Source of the DNA: Shewanella glacialipiscicola
GTDB lineage: Bacteria > Pseudomonadota > Gammaproteobacteria > Enterobacterales > Shewanellaceae
Assembly (NCBI RefSeq): GCF_023283485.1
Contig: NZ_JAKILU010000025.1
Coordinates: forward strand, 1 to 59,085
Length of the DNA: 59,085 nt
Direction of reading: 5' to 3'
Shown here: positions 58,422-59,085 of the stretch, piece after piece
Position numbering within the stretch: the stretch's first letter is position 1
Layout: each line of letters begins with the position of its first letter
Made by a program: the position numbers and the translations under genes
Notes under the pieces: generated by a model
Seen by the model: the letters and a program-made list of their open reading frames with translations, nothing else
Told to the model about the DNA's origin: nothing
Databases searched by the model: none

Positions 58422-58896
58422 ATAATGCACTCCATTGTCAGGCCAACTACTTGGCGCTATATTTTTTATGTCTAAGTTCATTATGTAAGTAAAAGCGTTA
58501 CGAATATTTGAACAAGGTCATAATTTAGCTTTCGCAAGGCGATCTAATTTAGAGAAAGTTAAATAAACACGCAATAGATCACGCAGCTAAATTATATCAG
58601 CCTATTTTTAAGAAGAGAGAAAAGCCAAAAGAGATCTCAAGGCACTTAAAGGATTAGCATAAGTCACCATGCTGTACATGGTGGATCTAAGATAGAGGAT
58701 TTGCAACAGATGACCACTAATCAAGACAGGTATAGATACGTTAATTGAGGCAATGACGTGAGAAGTACAGCGAAATGATGTTAGTCAACTACGATTGGAA
58801 CCTATTTTCAGGCTAGCGACTTAAACATAAGAAAAATATCTCGATATTAAGAGCCGAACTAATGAAGAGTTAAAGCATTGAGGAAATAGAACAAAA
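58422..58896. other. Intergenic region between tRNA-like elements and the hypothetical gene
   Basis: No gene was found in about 475 bases. A CACCATG/CATGGTG hairpin with a 5-base loop sits at 58665-58683. The promoter of the hypothetical gene should lie near 58490-58600, which is AT-rich. Confidence 0.5.
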
Positions 58897-58897
58897 T

Positions 58898-58997
58898 TGG
58901 AGCGACATGATTTTGATCAAGAGCGGTTCGAACCGATGACCTATACCTTGAAAAAGAAAGGTATCGCCATATCAAAATCACAACTGAGCTAATGTTA
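58898..58997 (-). pseudogene. tRNA-derived element 1 (degenerate tRNA with insertions)
   Basis: On the minus strand the order TTAGCTCAGTTG (D arm), ATACC...GGTAT (anticodon stem), AGGTC, ATCGGTTCGAACCG (T arm), ATGTCGCTCCA (acceptor 3' half with CCA) is that of a tRNA. The 5' acceptor half is only partly complementary (ACAT kept). The anticodon loop has 12 bases instead of 7, so normal decoding is unlikely. The D loop and the T-arm side carry insertions that are perfectly complementary over 10 bases (58908-58917 with 58971-58980). The surviving ATACCTT/AAGGTAT stem resembles a glycine tRNA; that origin is an inference. Confidence 0.6.
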
Positions 58998-59031
58998 ATT
59001 GAATAATGTGATAATGGAAGATTTAGGAAAT

Positions 59032-59085
59032 TGGAGCGACATGATTTTGTTCAAGAGCGGTTCGAACCGATGACCTATACCTTGA
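59032..59085 (-). pseudogene. tRNA-derived element 2 (tandem copy, cut by window end)
   Basis: The last 55 bases repeat 58897-58951 with one difference (A to T at 59050). The period is 134 bases. Only the 3' half (acceptor, T arm, part of the anticodon arm) is inside the window. The same insertion beside the T arm is present. Confidence 0.6.

Noticed and set aside
58898..58997. Normal tRNA-Gly gene
   Set aside because: The acceptor 5' half does not pair fully, the anticodon loop is too large and insertions break the D and T arms.

Overview
The window reads as a chromosomal segment of a Shewanella-type gammaproteobacterium. The gene order sspB-sspA-petCBA-hflC-hflK-hflX-hfq-miaA-mutL-amiB-tsaE-nnr, together with crp, an astC/astA/astD set, a NosA-type copper receptor and a DUF3581 gene, is typical of that genus. 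This is an inference from gene content and remembered synteny; the species cannot be named from the sequence alone.

Left edge (1-1047): no convincing protein gene. The DNA is a structured repeat: two diverged copies of a multi-hairpin unit plus further hairpins between them. 1048-2951: a YqhA-family membrane protein and, convergent to it, a dicarboxylate/amino-acid:cation symporter that share one bidirectional terminator. 3353-9821: a four-gene, translationally coupled minus-strand operon coding for a MukB-like SMC ATPase, a MukE-like and a MukF-like partner, and a Toprim nuclease. This is a Wadjet/Jet (MksBEFG-like) plasmid-defence system with the unusual order C-B-A-D. 10123-18260: a tetrathionate respiration locus, with the two-component genes ttrS-ttrR divergent from the reductase genes ttrB-ttrC-ttrA.

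18365-29542: mostly housekeeping or envelope genes on the minus strand (DUF3581, PspB-like, DUF2391, ppiC, mrcB, hrpB, nosA-like copper receptor, Sel1 repeat protein), plus thpR on the plus strand. 29975-33020, plus strand: crp, then a PepSY protein, response regulator and histidine kinase operon. 33114-37949, minus strand: a DUF1338 protein and the arginine succinyltransferase genes astD, astA and astC (argD), with intrinsic terminators between astC and astA and between astD and the DUF1338 gene. 37950-38730 has no gene but holds a strong dyad. 38731-43323: HDOD protein, S9 lipoprotein peptidase and pabA.

43516-57690, all minus strand: stringent starvation proteins, cytochrome bc1 complex, the HflK/HflC protease modulator with HflX and Hfq, tRNA modification (MiaA, TsaE), mismatch repair (MutL), cell-wall amidase (AmiB) and NAD(P)HX repair (Nnr). 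The right edge holds an unidentified small protein and two tandem tRNA-derived elements whose D-loop and T-arm carry complementary insertions and whose anticodon loop is enlarged.

The accessory parts are the left repeat, the Jet operon and the ttr locus. The rest looks like core genome. No insertion sequence, integrase, CRISPR array or rRNA gene was recognised.
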